Assembly (NCBI RefSeq): GCF_043290135.1
Contig: NC_134705.1
Span: forward strand, 102,325,239-102,389,238
DNA from: Rhipicephalus microplus
Lineage: Eukaryota > Arthropoda > Arachnida > Ixodida > Ixodidae
Direction of reading: 5' to 3'
Length of the DNA stretch: 64,000 nucleotides
The notes under the pieces are model-generated. The model was not told the DNA's origin, did no database searches, and worked only from the letters and a program-made list of their open reading frames with translations. Positions 33,689 to 46,691 of the stretch are shown in pieces (the first letter of the stretch is position 1; each line of letters opens with the position of its first letter). Both the position numbers and the translations under genes were made by a program.

Positions 33689-35163
33689 GTAAGCGCATTT
33701 CTCTAACTAAAATACGTGATGTTGCACGTAAACGAAACCTATTACGCAACGTCCAGCATGTATGTAGTAAAAACTTGACAGAGCGCAATAGAAAAAAAAT
33801 ATCTGTCATCACCAGAATACGAATTAAACTGCTGATGCAATGACGTGTGCGAGCCTCTGCCTCATATGCAGATGACGTAACCGGAAAGTGCAGAGAGACC
33901 TGCGAGCCATCTTCTGCCAATGTGTTTCACACTATCTTTGTACGAAATCAGAGCACATGAACACTGTTTTACTTGCAACTAATTTTTATTGCACGACTTG
34001 GCTAAAATAGGTATCGATAATCGTTACTACAGGAGCTGAAAAAGAATGGAAAACAGCTCAAAGGCCAAAGTCATTAACAGTATTTTAAAATAAAGTATTC
34101 TCTGTTGATTTTGTTACCATGTTTAGGAAAGAAGGTGTTGACTAAAGTCTCATCATATCTAAAGAATGGGAGATGCCCCATTTCGTTGCTTTGGCTTGAA
34201 CCAGTAGTAGTATTATCATGAAAGCAATCTGTTTTTATGGTTAAGTGAGCTCATTATTAGGTTATGATGAGTCAGTGGTCTTATGCTGATGGTCAAGTCA
34301 GTGTGCGAAAGCTAAGTTTGGTAATAAACTAAGCCCAAAAAAGACTAATGTGAGTCGACGAAAAGTCATAAAACAGCGCTATAGTGCCATCATATCGCCC
34401 GGATTGCTAAGAAGATTTGCACCAAATAGTGAACAACCATTTCATTTTCCTCTGGTCAGGTCAGTGTGTGATGACTCAATGAGATTCATGCAGTCGGCAG
34501 CACGAGTCGCTGCGAAGTCACCTCCAAAACTGTTCTGGCCTTCTCTGCAGCAGAATGGCAACGCAGCGTAAAGTGGTAGCGCCTTTTGCCCGCTACACCT
34601 AGGAAGCTGCTTTCTTCAACCTCAGACTTGCTAGACTGGTTCTTCAAATCGAAGTAACCTTGATGCGGTTTGCCGTGGATGCTCAATGTTGCGCGCACCG
34701 TGCAACAATTTAGGCTGTTTCAGTGAAATTCATTATGCTGATGACAGTGAGGGGGTCCGTGGCCAGCCATCTTTCGTCTTCAATGAAAGAACGCGATCCG
34801 ACACTACAATCAAGAAAATTTAAGGGCCAAGCGAAAGTGCTCATTGAACCTGTTAGGTGCAGCCATCTCTGTTTTTTTCATTGTTGCCAGCACACGGAAA
34901 GTTTTCCGGAATTGCGAATAATGTGGCAGTATCAAGCACAGAACCTAGTGGTCTAGTGAAAAATGGGAGAGACCTTTGTCCTGCAGTTGGCATAGCCAGG
35001 CTGGTGATAGTGATGTGGACGGCCATAGTAGTGATCTCTTAGGCAAAAAAAGCAAATAAAGAACGAACTCTTTTATGAGCTTACTGCAAAAAATTTTGGG
35101 CATGAAACTGAACGCCAACTCTAGTGGCTCATATCACAACTTAGAACTTTGAAGTTTTCCGTT
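33689..35163. other. Intron, no gene recognised
   Basis: It begins with the intron block shared with mini-exons 4 and 6 and continues as AT-rich unique sequence. No further 48-nt exon was found. Confidence 0.45.
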
Positions 35164-35405
35164 GCCCCGCCGCGGTGAACTAGTGGCTAAGGTACTCGAC
35201 TGCTGACACACAGATCGCGGGATCGAATCCCAGCTGCGGCGGCTGCATTTACGATGGAGGCGAAACTGTTGTAGGCCCGTGTGCTCAGATTTGGGGGGCA
35301 CCTTAAAGAACTCCAGGTGGTCTAAATTTCCCGAGCCCTCCATTATGGTGTGTCACATAATCATATGGTAGTTTTGGGACGTTAAACACCACATATCAAT
35401 CAACC
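35164..35405 (+). mobile_element. Ruka-like tRNA-derived SINE, plus strand, 12-bp target duplication
   Basis: The head GCCCCGCCGCGGTGAACTAG and the B-box-like GGGATCGAATCCCAG are tRNA-like. The body (GATGGAGGCGAAACTG) and the tail (GGGACGTTAAACACCACATA) match the other copies. AAGTTTTCCGTT at 35152-35163 and AAGTTTCCCATT at 35406-35417 are the target duplication (10 of 12). Confidence 0.9.
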
Positions 35406-37164
35406 AAGTTTCCCATTAAAGCAATTTCCTCAAGGTAAAACTTGTAATGGGTAGCCATTGCCAAATGAGCTGAAATAAGAACGTGACTGAAAAAGTAAGT
35501 ACGCTCATTAAAGAGTTTACCGAAAATATAGTCGGTTCATTACAAGGCGGTGATATAGCATTAGGATATCGAGAACCATACAAAACAAAGAAAAATTGAT
35601 TCCCATACCTTTCGGACGAAGTGTTAAATGTCCTATTAGCTATAACTTAGTATTTGAGCAAACCCTCATTCAACGCCATTTATAACTTTCTGCAAAATAA
35701 GAAGGAGCCCCGGTAGTTGCAGTATCTCGGAGAGTGAGAGGGTGACACTGAAGTTCAGACGCCGAGTGTGTACGCCGTGTTGATGGCGAGGAAGTCGCTT
35801 CTTGAGCGGCAAAGCCAAGTGCTTCAATTTTAGTTCCAAACGTCACCGCACAAAATTTTCAGTTTCCCCTATTAAAAAAACGTCCATAGGATTGGTGCAT
35901 TCCACCATCCACCACTTTGGTGGGTTATGGTGCTGGAAATGTTGGTTGCACGTGGTGTATGATAGTGTATGGTGGACCAAATGGTTGGTGGTGCACTTAA
36001 GCCAGCAATGTTGGAGCGCGAAGCAGCGTCAGAACCACCGTGACGAGCTGCCACTAAAAAAATATTGAAAATAATTGTATGAAAATGATAAAAAAAGGCA
36101 CCCGTAAAAAAGAACGTGCGACAGCGCGCAATCAAACCTGCCACCTACCGATTTCCATTTGAGCACACTAGTCACTGCACCACGCCAACAGATGGCAAAT
36201 GTGGTGTTCAAGAAGTAGTTAATTTACAAACTCACTGTGTAACTTCAGTTCTGTTCGTCGCTTACTCGAGATGGACTGGTTTTGCACGTGCTACTAGAAA
36301 AGAATAGAACAGAATAGAAATCATCATGACCAAATCCACTAAAGATTCCAGCATCTACCAATCCAGGATTTTCAATAGGGGTCTTCTGCGTATGAGGACA
36401 TTCGTTGCTGAAAGGTGAGAGGTACTTTTCTGTGTGCCCCTCGGAGGATTCTGACGTAGAGCTAAGGTCGACAAACAAAAGTGTAGATGCCCAAAGAATC
36501 ATGCATGAAGGACAAAGTTAAATATTACCTTGTTTGTGGTATGTGACCGCAATGCCCATTTTGCGTGCACTTCTAGTCTTAGTGGTATTGGTTGATTACT
36601 TCGGTGAGAACTGCTTCATAATGTAAGCACCTCTGACAATCTAAACAGCTCTGTCAAATATAGGTGAAACCATTTACTGCAATTGATGGTTGCGTTGTAT
36701 GAACTTGTGCATGAAGCAGACTCATGACAGCAGAACTGTTAGGAGAGCACTACTTTGTCAACTATTCGGAAACGACCATGCGATTCGTCGATGCTGAAGT
36801 GGGAGAATAGACCTGCCAAAACAGCCCTAGAGATTACCTTAACAAAACAGTTCAGGGTCTTACACACCTAACGTGGGTGCCTCTGACTGCTTATACAAAG
36901 AACCAGTGGACCACTGCCACCATCTACAGACAAGACAGTCTCACTGAGACCATTACCAAGATTCTGGCCATGTACACCGACATCAAACACAAGAAACCAG
37001 ATGCCAACCATCCGATGCGTACGCTTGCATCACTGCTATCAATGAACGGCTCGATTTGATTGTGCTATGATCCTTTCGTTTTCCGGGCACAGTTTTTTAA
37101 CACGACGACTGCTGCCTTCATCTACGTTACGAGCACGTGACAATATTGCCGCAGTGATCATCAT
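35406..37164. other. Intron, no gene recognised
   Basis: The stretch contains TG/GGT-rich sequence around 35905-35990 and no domain-bearing frame. No mini-exon was found. Confidence 0.4.
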
Positions 37165-37830
37165 CTGCAGAGCCATCAACAACTAAGTTGTGACAAGCTA
37201 TCCTAAGTCACTGAAAGAGGCTTTGCACCTTTCCTGAATAGCGTCAAGATTTGAATGGTCACTTAAATTGATTATTCCGCCGGCTGAGAGAGCTCTGGTA
37301 GACTCTGCATTAGAAGTTACTGGGCTAATGGCACAAAATTAGCTTCAGTGTTGAGCGATACTGCCAAAAAGCTAAGAAAATATTTACCGGCATTACAAAT
37401 AATATATTTGTCCTATCTTACTTCTAAACTGCAAATGCTGTTGCGTTTTCAGTTTGTAGATGCGAACAATTTACGCATGAAATTCAGATTTTGCTGATAA
37501 TTTGAAGCGTGCACAAACACTAGCACTTTATTTTGAGATTCCTGATTATCATAAACCACAAATATTAAGTGTGAATGTGTAATCATTTCTCGAATGCAAT
37601 GCTATCCTTTTTTCTAGCCATCTAGTCCCCCAAGTCTTGACACTGTCTTTTTTGGTGGAATTCAGGTAGGCGTTTAATTTCTACCTGAATATCTGGTATT
37701 TCATTTAAAAGAATCCTGTTAAGTAACGCCCCCTTGCCCATAGCAGAAACGAGATACACCGCATTGGAAATCAAGACATACGTATTGTCAAGCTATGATT
37801 TATAAGATTGATGCAACAGAATGTACCAAA
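37165..37830 (+). repeat. Duplicated intron-exon unit C (contains mini-exon 6)
   Basis: The unit starts CTGCAGAGCCATCAACAACT and has its mini-exon 454 bp later, against 462 in unit A. Shared blocks upstream of the exon include GTGTGAATxxxTAATCATTT/TGTGTGAATCAATTTGTT and the CAATGCTATCCTTTTTT acceptor tract. Confidence 0.65.
37619..37666 (+). CDS. 48-nt mini-exon 6, GT donor
   Basis: The acceptor is CCTTTTTTCTAG and the donor is CAG|GTAGGCG. Phase 0 reads PSSPPSLDTVFFGGIQ. Phase 2 is stopped by TAG near the start. It is the closest match to mini-exon 5 at the protein level. Confidence 0.7.
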
Positions 37831-39722
37831 CACTGGTATTTACACGCTGGGGGGACAAAACAACGCAATAAGCAACACACCAAACGTCTGTCGCCTCTTC
37901 TGCTAAGGTCCTCTGATTTACTTGCTTATAGGCTGATACGCAAAATAGGTCACAGTTCTACTTTCCAGTAACTTTTTTTTCTTGCATGAAACCCAATCTT
38001 CATAGTGTAGGAAGTATGTTGACCTTCACTACTTGAGCTGAAAGGAAACTAAGTGCTTGTAAGCGTACTTGATGAAGGGTATTTGCAGATGCCCCACGTA
38101 TGGGGAGTACACATACCATGGGCAAGAAAACTTAATTGACCTTACGTCTTCGCAGCTTTTGAACACTGCAAGATGCCCTATATTGGTAATGTGGTTATAA
38201 CTGGCAATAGGGAAACTGTGTAATTGGAATGCTGGTATAACTATCAGTACGGAAACTGTGCCATAAGTTTGGTCTTGTGATTCTGCAAGTTCATACGTTG
38301 GTTTTGGGCAGCAATCGCCAAATTTTGATGGTAAAATTATTGAAGTCTCGCTTGGTAATCAAATGAGTGCGAAAAAAGCTTTACAGTGGGTGTTATCAAA
38401 AATGAATAAAATAACGCTAAACTGCCGTAAGGTGTCTCGAATATTCAAGGAGCTTTGGCCCCGATAAGAAATCGCCGTTTGCGTTCTGTTTCCTAAAAAA
38501 TGCCGAGCTTCTTCAGCTGAATTGACAAAAAGTAAATGACAGAAGCAGAATGCCCAAACAAAACAAAAGTACTTAAGATCGAGTTTTTGTGGCCTTTGTA
38601 TAACAGTGCTATGGAGACACCATACAAAACTTCTCCTTGGACCTTGAAAACATAACCAAACCCGCCCATTAGTACAGACGTATTTCTCCAACTATATCCA
38701 CTGCGATCGACACATTTGTTGTTTTGTTTTTGTGGAACATGGAGCCGTTAAAAAGAAGATTCTGAACCGAGGTCATTGTGAACAATTACGCCGGCAAGCA
38801 GAGGCGGGAAGGCGCCACTTTTGAGTTGGAGTCCTGAAGTTGTTTTAAGAGCTTCAACACTTTCCAATACTACGTTTATTCAGATTTTGTGCGCTCTATG
38901 ACACAACAGCAATAAATTTGTCATATTTGTGATTTGATGGCTATAGGTTAGTGATGATCTAATTTGATGTCATGGCTGCCAATCCATAAATACTTACACT
39001 AGTGCATTATTTTTTCGTTTTTGGTCTTGTGATACCCAAAATATTAGTAAAATACCCAGTAAAATTATGTCTGACAAAAAGAGAAATTCCAGGGTTTAAA
39101 GGATTAATAATGAGTGATGTAGACGCCACAAGCAATACCTGCCTAGAAGAATTTAATCTCATTTAAAATCTAGTGCTACGTTGCATGCTGAACTCCGCAA
39201 ACATGAAGCGATAAGAAGGGCAAGCATACGTACTTGGGCACCTTCATGTGTGTTGATCTATTTCTCTGTGCTTGTCTGCGTTGCAATGTCCAATATATAG
39301 TTACGAAGTATCAGCTTAGGATGTGGTTTTAACTGGTCGAATGCTTTACCTAAGCCTATTTCCTGTCAATAACGTGATATAAAGGTGCTGCACAGTCTTC
39401 AATAGCTTGAATTGGCACTAATTTTGGATACGTTCAAAGGCGAGATTGAACGTCTACGCAAATTTCAGCTCGCCATTTTAATTGATCATTTAGCGATCTG
39501 ATATAGCTCGTGGGGGCTATGTACCGTAATCTGCGGAATAATGACATCATTTAGTCCCATCATGAATGAAACGTAGGCATTGCTTTCTTGTAAATGACGA
39601 ACACTTTTCCGTCTGGCAGGGAACAGCTGCTCCACCCTTAGCCATGAAGTGTGACTTTGGGTGGATACAGGTAGCTGTGCAGATGTATACTCACTTTTTC
39701 AGTGCTTTCCTGTCTTTTTCAG
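37667..39722. other. Intron, no gene recognised
   Basis: AT-rich sequence with a short repeated segment at about 38185-38265 (TATAACT-GCAATAGGGAAACTGTG and a variant). No domain is visible in any frame. Confidence 0.45.
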
Positions 39723-39770
39723 CCTTCAAGTCCTCCTAGCCTTGAAACTGTCACCTTAGGTGGAGTTCGG
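39723..39770 (+). CDS. 48-nt mini-exon 7, GT donor
   Basis: The acceptor is CTGTCTTTTTCAG and the donor is CGG|GTAAGAA. Phase 0 reads PSSPPSLETVTLGGVR. Phases 1 and 2 both contain TAG. The first ten residues are almost identical to mini-exon 6, while the last third is changed. Flanking introns are less alike than between exons 4-6, which suggests an older duplication. Confidence 0.7.
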
Positions 39771-42549
39771 GTAAGAATTTAATGTTAAACAAACAATGCA
39801 TATTTGATGTGAACCAGAACTTTCATGTCACAATTACCTTGAATGCAGAATAAAACTGACCCTTAGCCCCAACAAAAATTTAAAAATGAAGTTTAATGTC
39901 GCTGCGCAAAGCTCAAGAAACAGTCAAACTGGGCGATCCCAGGGTATCAATGTTGACTTTTGAAGTAATGCTGAAAGTCTCTCCTTGGCGTAGATCGATT
40001 ATAGCCGAACCCCCAAACCTGTCACGAAGCTGGCGAGTGTTAAAATCCCAGCTCTAGAAACCACCGTGCAGACCTAGCCGCGGAATTGCCGGTCGGAGAA
40101 TGGGTGCTTTGTAGCTCGCACTCTCCCTGTGCTACGCCGGCCAACGTCAGCGTTCTGACTGCACAGAGTGTCTTCGTATAAGAGCATACCTTTCACGTTG
40201 GCTGCTTTTCGAAGCCTGCTAGGCTAGTGCGAGGTGAAACACAAGGGGTGTAGAGCTGTGTTTTGGTCATTGCTAGGTAACGGGGCAGATAGATTTAGGG
40301 GTGAAACACCTCATCGTCGAGGCTTCTCCGATGGAATTCACATCGGCATTTTGCTCCGTAGCCACCACTGACGCTGACAATGGTGACGATGCTGATAATG
40401 ACCAAGAAGCAAGTTCCAAAGAATACAATCTCTTTCTGTCATCACGGCACACCACATAGAAGGTACCAACTGCACGTGGTATTAATGACGATGCCACTAA
40501 AGACAATGAACAACGTTAGTCTTTGTCTTGTCGAAGTTATTCTTGTATTAGAACCCGACTTCTCATAACTCCTTTTCAAAAAGTAGGCAAAAATTATCTG
40601 AGGAAAATATTTTAAGCTTCGATGCCTCAGGCATGGGATACTGATACTGGAATGCCTTTGATGTCGAGTGTAATTTAATTGTAGCTACTCAACGAGTACC
40701 ATTTTATTCTCGTATCTAAACTTATTCGTCTTTCAACAAGGTAAAACCTAAATAAGTTCTTCAAATTCGTTATGATCAGGTTCATACGGTAGTCTGAAAT
40801 ACAAGCTCAAAACATGATACTTGTCATTTAAATTTAATCTATAACATGTCATTGTCATTTCATTTCTTCATTTTTTTGAAATTCACCTGTCGTTTCTAAA
40901 ATAACTTTCAAAGTCTCAACGTCGCATTCTTGGCCTATCCCCCAAAGTGGCTACATTCCGTATATTGTGGGAAAACAAACAAACCACACAGTTTATATCC
41001 GTCATCACTGCACAGAACATGCAGGCGTGGCTCCGTGAAGCGTCAGCGGCGTCATCGTCGGGTTCATGGCGATGAAGCTGATCAGGATATAGATGATCAT
41101 GATAATCGCGGACAATGACTAAGTTGTGTAGTAGATGATATCTCGATATGCTACGATGAATTTTGTATGATTGGAAATGACAAACAACCCCCAGAGAAAT
41201 ATGCCCAGACGTCATCTTTGTCAGCCGTAAGGAGAGGTAGAGAACCACAAAGCAGTAAAAGTGAAGGCAAAACGAAATTCACAACTAAATAAACTGCCAT
41301 GCCTGTGTGGACAGCGTAGAACAGTCACAGCGAAAGCCGGAAGAGAAGCCTTTTAGAGCCTTTGGTAAACACTTACGCGTAATTGCTACAGCACACTTGG
41401 AATGTTCCTACTACGCCATAAATCACCATAACGTTTGTGTAGTAGGGGACACTTTTGTTTGTTTGTTACCTCTCAACTCTGGCCGCTACCTACTCTGAGA
41501 CCTCAGGCAAACAGCCGTGTAGTATTCTATATATAAACTAAAGCATTGACATAAAAATAAATCAATGAAGTAAGTGGTAATACCATCTCGAAAAACGGAA
41601 ATTTCGAGCTGACCATACAGAGGACTTCAACTCACGTGACAAAAATCAAATGTATGTCCTAAATTTTTTCACATAAAACTTACATCACTAGCATTTTGCG
41701 AGAGTGTATTAAAGAAAACGTTTTGTTGAAATTCTTTGCTATTCCTAAATATAAAATTTATTACACCAAGTACCTTTCTGTAGCAATCTACCAAGACGGA
41801 GGAACTGAAACTTACAACTAGAAGTGTTTACCTGAATATTGAGTATTTCCTACTTGATGAAAAACAATGCTCAGTAGTTTCTGTTTTTTCGCATAATGGA
41901 CACAAGGGAGATATCGCCAGACCAGATCTGTGTAAATTAAACTTTAACGATTGCACAGCCTCCCATTTTGATACAAATGACTTCAAAGTAAACCGTCATT
42001 GACTCCACACAGGTTTCCCAGGAAGTTTGACGGGCTGATAGTCTTTCCGTTTCGTAATACTCTCCATCATATCGGTACAAATTGCAAATTCACATACCTG
42101 ATTTGTGCTTTACATTTTATTTCTGGTAGTAGCGAAATCATCGGTCCATCAGTAGAAGCTCGGGTTAACAAATTGAACAGTTTATTTAACTGTATGTCAC
42201 AGTGGCCTGAGAGAAATAGTACATTAAAAAGTTTCACTTCTAGTGGTGCTAAAATGCATGGAGTCACGAAGCTCTTGATAGTTCTAAAGCTGTAAGAGCC
42301 GTACACACGGAAAGGAGATCAGTCATGATGATTTCACTGATTTCACCCAAAGGCACTTTTCGAAGCGCCAAAATAAAAGCAATCAGGTCAGCTTCAGAAA
42401 AAGGAGTGTAATTTAGCAGGCTCACTGACAATCACCAGCCGAGGTCATCACAGACTATTCCTACACCTGCCTTTTTATAATTCAGAGAAGCATCTAAGAA
42501 TATTATGTAATATATTTTCCATTGTACAGTGTAATCTTTTAATCTGTTA
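39771..42549. other. Intron, no gene recognised, possible SINE remnant near 39985
   Basis: A segment at about 39985-40055 shows GGCGTAGATCGATTATAGCC and, 50 bp on, GAGTGTTAAAATCCCAG, resembling A and B boxes of a tRNA-derived SINE. It is weak. Nothing else is recognised. Confidence 0.3.
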
Positions 42550-42655
42550 AAAAACCCCAGGTGGTCGCAACTTCCGGAGCCTTACACAACGGCGTCTTTC
42601 ATAATGATATAATGATTTCGGGACGTTCGAACCCACATATCAATCAATCAATCAA
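42550..42655 (+). mobile_element. Ruka-like SINE 3' fragment
   Basis: Only the last part of the SINE is present: CCCCAGGTGGTCGCAACTTC, a CGGCGTCTTTCATAATGA block and CGGGACGTTCGAACCCACAT, followed by four ATCA units. The tRNA-like head is missing. Confidence 0.75.
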
Positions 42656-45600
42656 GAGTTTATTCAATCACTTTGTTATTGAAAAAAAATCTGAAGGGTA
42701 GGATTTTAGATTGCGCAGAGAAATTTCGACCATGTTCTATGGTGATATTTTAATTTACCTGGTGATATGGTGATATTTCAAAGACTATTTAACGTCCATT
42801 ATTATGCTTTCCTGTTTCGTTTCGAGAAAAATTACCTGAGGATTTGGCCAATGAACAAGCGGGAAGGCGTGAGGGTCACAAATAAAGGCACACTGAAGTC
42901 TTCTAGCCAATATGGCTTAAAGTTTAGGGAAAGCTTGTGCCACTATTATGCGCAATCGACAAAGAATTGTTGGCACAAATGCGTCCTTAGGCACTACGTT
43001 AACAGCCACAAACCTTGGAGGTCCCATACACATTTATAGCGCTCATTCACTATGCCATTCTTCGTCATTGTTCGGATGAGCGCGATACGCGCTACGCATT
43101 TTCGAAAAGTTTTATGACATGCTTTCATGGTGTGGCGGACGAAGATGAAGAGTTACGACCGCAGCTTTTTTAATGAGTTGTAGCTTTCGATGATGGATTC
43201 GCAAAGTGTTACGCCTGGTTGTTCCCTTTTAATGCTGTAAAACGCTCTATTACAGCTGATACCGTGATTTATTACCCGACATTACACTTGCTCAAGGCCT
43301 CTTACAGTGGAGTTTCAAGCACCGGCGTAGATCAGTGGTAAAATGCAGGGCTCGAACGCAGGACACCAGAGTTTGAATCCGAATGTTTTCGTCTTGTTTT
43401 TCATTTAATTATTTTTTCTCTTCTTTTGCAGATAGTGCATACAAAAAATGGCAGCGGCGGACAACAACGGCGCACGCGACGCACGTTGTGATCCCATAAC
43501 ATATTTCGCTGTAAACGATACTGGTTATCGCTAATAAACACTGTATATAACTGTACACTGTTTGACAATTATTCTCTATGCGTGAGTACTCAATGTCATG
43601 GGTGATTTACGATACGACTGAATGATCCCACTCCTTAGCCAACTCATCATTGGTGACTTCGTGGATATGCCGTAATTATTCTCAGAGGGGGAACGTATAT
43701 ATGACTTCGCGCTTTGGGAGCTTAGCGTTTAAAAGCATCGGAATGACCAATGTACGATCAATTGCACTAAGGTGGTGAAGACACCCTCCAAAGGAGGGTA
43801 AACTATATCTTCTAGACAGTGGTATGTAGATGCTGGGTCAAGCACGCCAGACGTGTGGTTTGTTGCGGAGAGGTAAAGAGCCGCTTTCGGAAGTTTTGTA
43901 TTGATGTGCCGTATGGTTTACATGTGAACTCCGGATTAGGTGTGGTTTGCACCGCATCAGCTGTTGTTCACATTCTTCCTTGTGTTTCAGATGCCTCGTT
44001 CAATTTAGAGCGATATTGACCACTTACGATCCTGATAAAGTCAGAGGTGCCTGCTACGTGCGTATCACTTCCGTGATCACTGTACAGAGGTGTGGGAGTT
44101 TAATAAAGACGTGCCGCAGACTTCCGTTTAATCTATGAACAGACGGAAAGCTTGGGTTAATACTTTATTGCGAAATGAATTTCGCCAGCATCTTTGCCAT
44201 GACGGTTGCTGCCCACTCGAATCTGGCTACTGTGTGCGACATGACCTGAATGATAAAAGCGTAAAAGTCTTTTTTTAACACAAAGCAGAGAAGTTCAGTG
44301 TCTAATGCTAACTTGGTTTGGTATGAGTAGGCCTGATAAGGTAGTTCCTATTTTCGATATTTATACCAACTGCCCAATATCCGAGTCAACTCCAAGAGTG
44401 CAGAGATATTTAACAATTTATTTGCTACTTGTGTAGGTGTATTTAACCATTATTGCCGTGATTTCCCCTGTACAGCATGTAGGCTTTGAACTTCCCATGC
44501 CACGTAGGTGCAAGGTCTTCAAAACGAACCACGGGATACGTGACTTCTGCCAGTCGTCCTATTTGTAAAAGCTCTTTATTTTCTTCAACAGCCCTCAAGG
44601 GTGTACTCAAACGGGTCAACTGATGGTATTAGCAGCTTGCAATTTTCACTTGTAAACCTAATTTGTGCTACTATATCCTAGCTTGTCATAATAGTCGCAT
44701 TCGTTCGCTAGGTTCTTTCTCGCGTCATGCAAAGAGTGTGTAATTGAACGGAACACTATGAACGCGACAGGCCATTACTAAGAAAAATGACTATTTAAAA
44801 ACGATTCCTCGAATGCGAAAATGTTAGTATTCTTTCTACTAACCAACCGGCCATCTTCGTAGTGTTCTTTTCCACGCAGTTTTAAACTTGTCATCCAATG
44901 TATACCTCGAAGGTTGTTAATAACAAGAAGAATACTACTGCTAACGTTTAGATGATTATAAAAGAATGCCTAAAAAGGAATATGCGTAGAAATGAAATAC
45001 TTGCTTGAGTCAGACCATAAACTTCATGCTAGGCTTCATCGAACTGAAAAATATACATTACAACGACGAGGAGTTAAGCATAGGTGGAAGTAAAAAAATA
45101 GCCCCGTATCTGCATGTAATCTGCAATTGTCGTCGAAAGACGATAGTCTTGTGTGTGTAGAGAGTGAACAAAACACTTATTTGATGTTCTGTGCAAGATA
45201 TCGGTGAATGGTATCCTGGAGGTGCTGCGTTCGAGTGTCCCGAGCGTGCAGTGGAAGCGAACAAGCACGTCAAGTCACGTCACACGTGAGACATGAGCGC
45301 CATATGGCATTTTTCTCGGAAAACAGAGCGCATGGCTTTGAGACAAGTGTGCGTGCCCGTCTCAGGGGTGATAAGATGTAGAACACAAGACGATAAGTAG
45401 GTGCCTCCATGGTCTCGTTTTAGCAAAACTTTGGAGACACTTGCCTGTTCGTGCAAGCGTTGCATGGTCAGCGCAGCGGGATAACTGCTATGGTCTTTGA
45501 AGTTACCTATATATGCATTTTATTGAAAAAGACGCACATGCAGAATGTACACGTGTTGTTGTGGTGCCCCCGACATGCCCAACAATTGCTTATTAATTGA

Positions 45601-45710
45601 CAATCGCAAAAGTATGAACGCTAGAGCTTGAGCAACATTGGTGGGCGCTGTGGATGGGGTGGGCCATTTCAAGTACCCGATGCTGTTAAGAGTGGACAAA
45701 CAGTCAAATA
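42656..45710. other. Intron, no gene recognised apart from a SINE-like element
   Basis: Several short frames exist but none shows a domain. The tRNA-like segment at 43318 is listed separately. Confidence 0.4.
43318..43440 (+). mobile_element. Other tRNA-derived SINE-like sequence
   Basis: GGCGTAGATCAGTGGTAAAA (A-box and D-arm-like) and GAGTTTGAATCCG (B-box-like) are 40 bp apart, as in a tRNA gene. A pyrimidine-rich tail to about 43431 follows. It lacks a matching acceptor stem, so a functional tRNA is unlikely. It differs from the Ruka-like family. Confidence 0.5.
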
Positions 45711-45729
45711 GACACAGACAGACAGACAG

Positions 45730-45767
<38 letters not shown>
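45711..45767. repeat. (CAGA)n microsatellite
   Basis: About 14 units of CAGA with one CGGA interruption. Confidence 0.9.
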
Positions 45768-46047
45768 CAAAATCTTTGCGTCAAAGGTCCCCAAGAAAGA
45801 CTATCTTCTTTAATATTTTTTCTGCACGCTATATTACCGGTCTACCAGTGTCTGTTGCAATATGTCAGAGCATTTGGAAGATTACAGAAGCAGGATAGTC
45901 ACTAGAGGTACTCAGAATAATTAATGTAGCAGCAGACGTATTGAGATGAATAAGAACGTAGTTTAGGACAGAAACTTGAAAGTGCAGTAATTACCTTCCT
46001 CAACACTGAAGTTTGGGGATTTTGATAAAGGGAAGAGTGTAAGTTGA

Positions 46048-46650
46048 GTGGGCACGGCGAGACGACAGTGACCTTGTTGCTGACCACGAAGTTCTTCTTC
46101 GTTGTACAGGTTTCGCTGCTGACGGTCACAGGATTACCGAGCACGAATGACACGTGCGCGCCGCCGGATGACACCATCTACCTTTCCGTGGCAGATCTGC
46201 ATGTGCGGACGCCGATACTGACCTTCTGTATGGACGCTCCGACGCAGCGACAGTTGCGCATGTCCGTGACATCAGCGACCGAGGCTATAAAGCATCCACT
46301 GCAGCATTTCTTCGACAGTGGGCACGGCGAGACGACAGCGACCATGTTGCTGACCACGAAGTTCTTCTTCGTTGTACAGGTTTCGCTGCTGACGGTCACA
46401 AGATTACCGAGCACGAATGACACGTGCGCGCCGCCGGATGACACCATCTACCTTTCCGTGGCAGATCTGCATGTGCGGACGCCGATACTGACCTTCTGTA
46501 TGGACGCTCCGACGCAGCGACAGTTGCGCATGTCCGTGACATCAGCGACCGAGGCTCTAAAGCATCCACTGCAGCATTTCTTCGACAGTGGGCACGGCGA
46601 GACGACAGCGACCATGTTGCTGACCACGAAGTTCTTCTTCGTTGTAAAGG
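46048..46650 (+). repeat. 270-bp tandem repeat at the 5' end of the LINE
   Basis: Units start with GTGGGCACGGCGAGACGACA at 46048, 46318 and 46588; the third stops at about 46650. Units 1 and 2 differ at only a few bases, one of which changes GGCTATAAAGC to GGCTCTAAAGC. As 270 is divisible by three, the reading frame of ORF1 stays open through both units. Tandem 5' monomers act as promoters in some LINEs (mouse L1 is the known case). That role here is inferred. Confidence 0.85.
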
Positions 46651-46691
46651 TTAGCTACTCTGCTTCCAACATAAAAACTAGTGATGAAGTC

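Larger units (their letters stand above)
31174..33935 (+). repeat. Duplicated intron-exon unit B (contains mini-exon 5, split by a LINE)
   Basis: Removing the 2100-bp LINE and one copy of its target duplication leaves a unit of about 650 bp collinear with unit A. Its last recognisable part, near 33780-33800, matches the downstream intron of mini-exon 4. Confidence 0.65.

Noticed and set aside
45711..45767. CRISPR-like array
   Set aside because: It is a simple CAGA microsatellite without spacers. No CRISPR array exists in this eukaryotic sequence.
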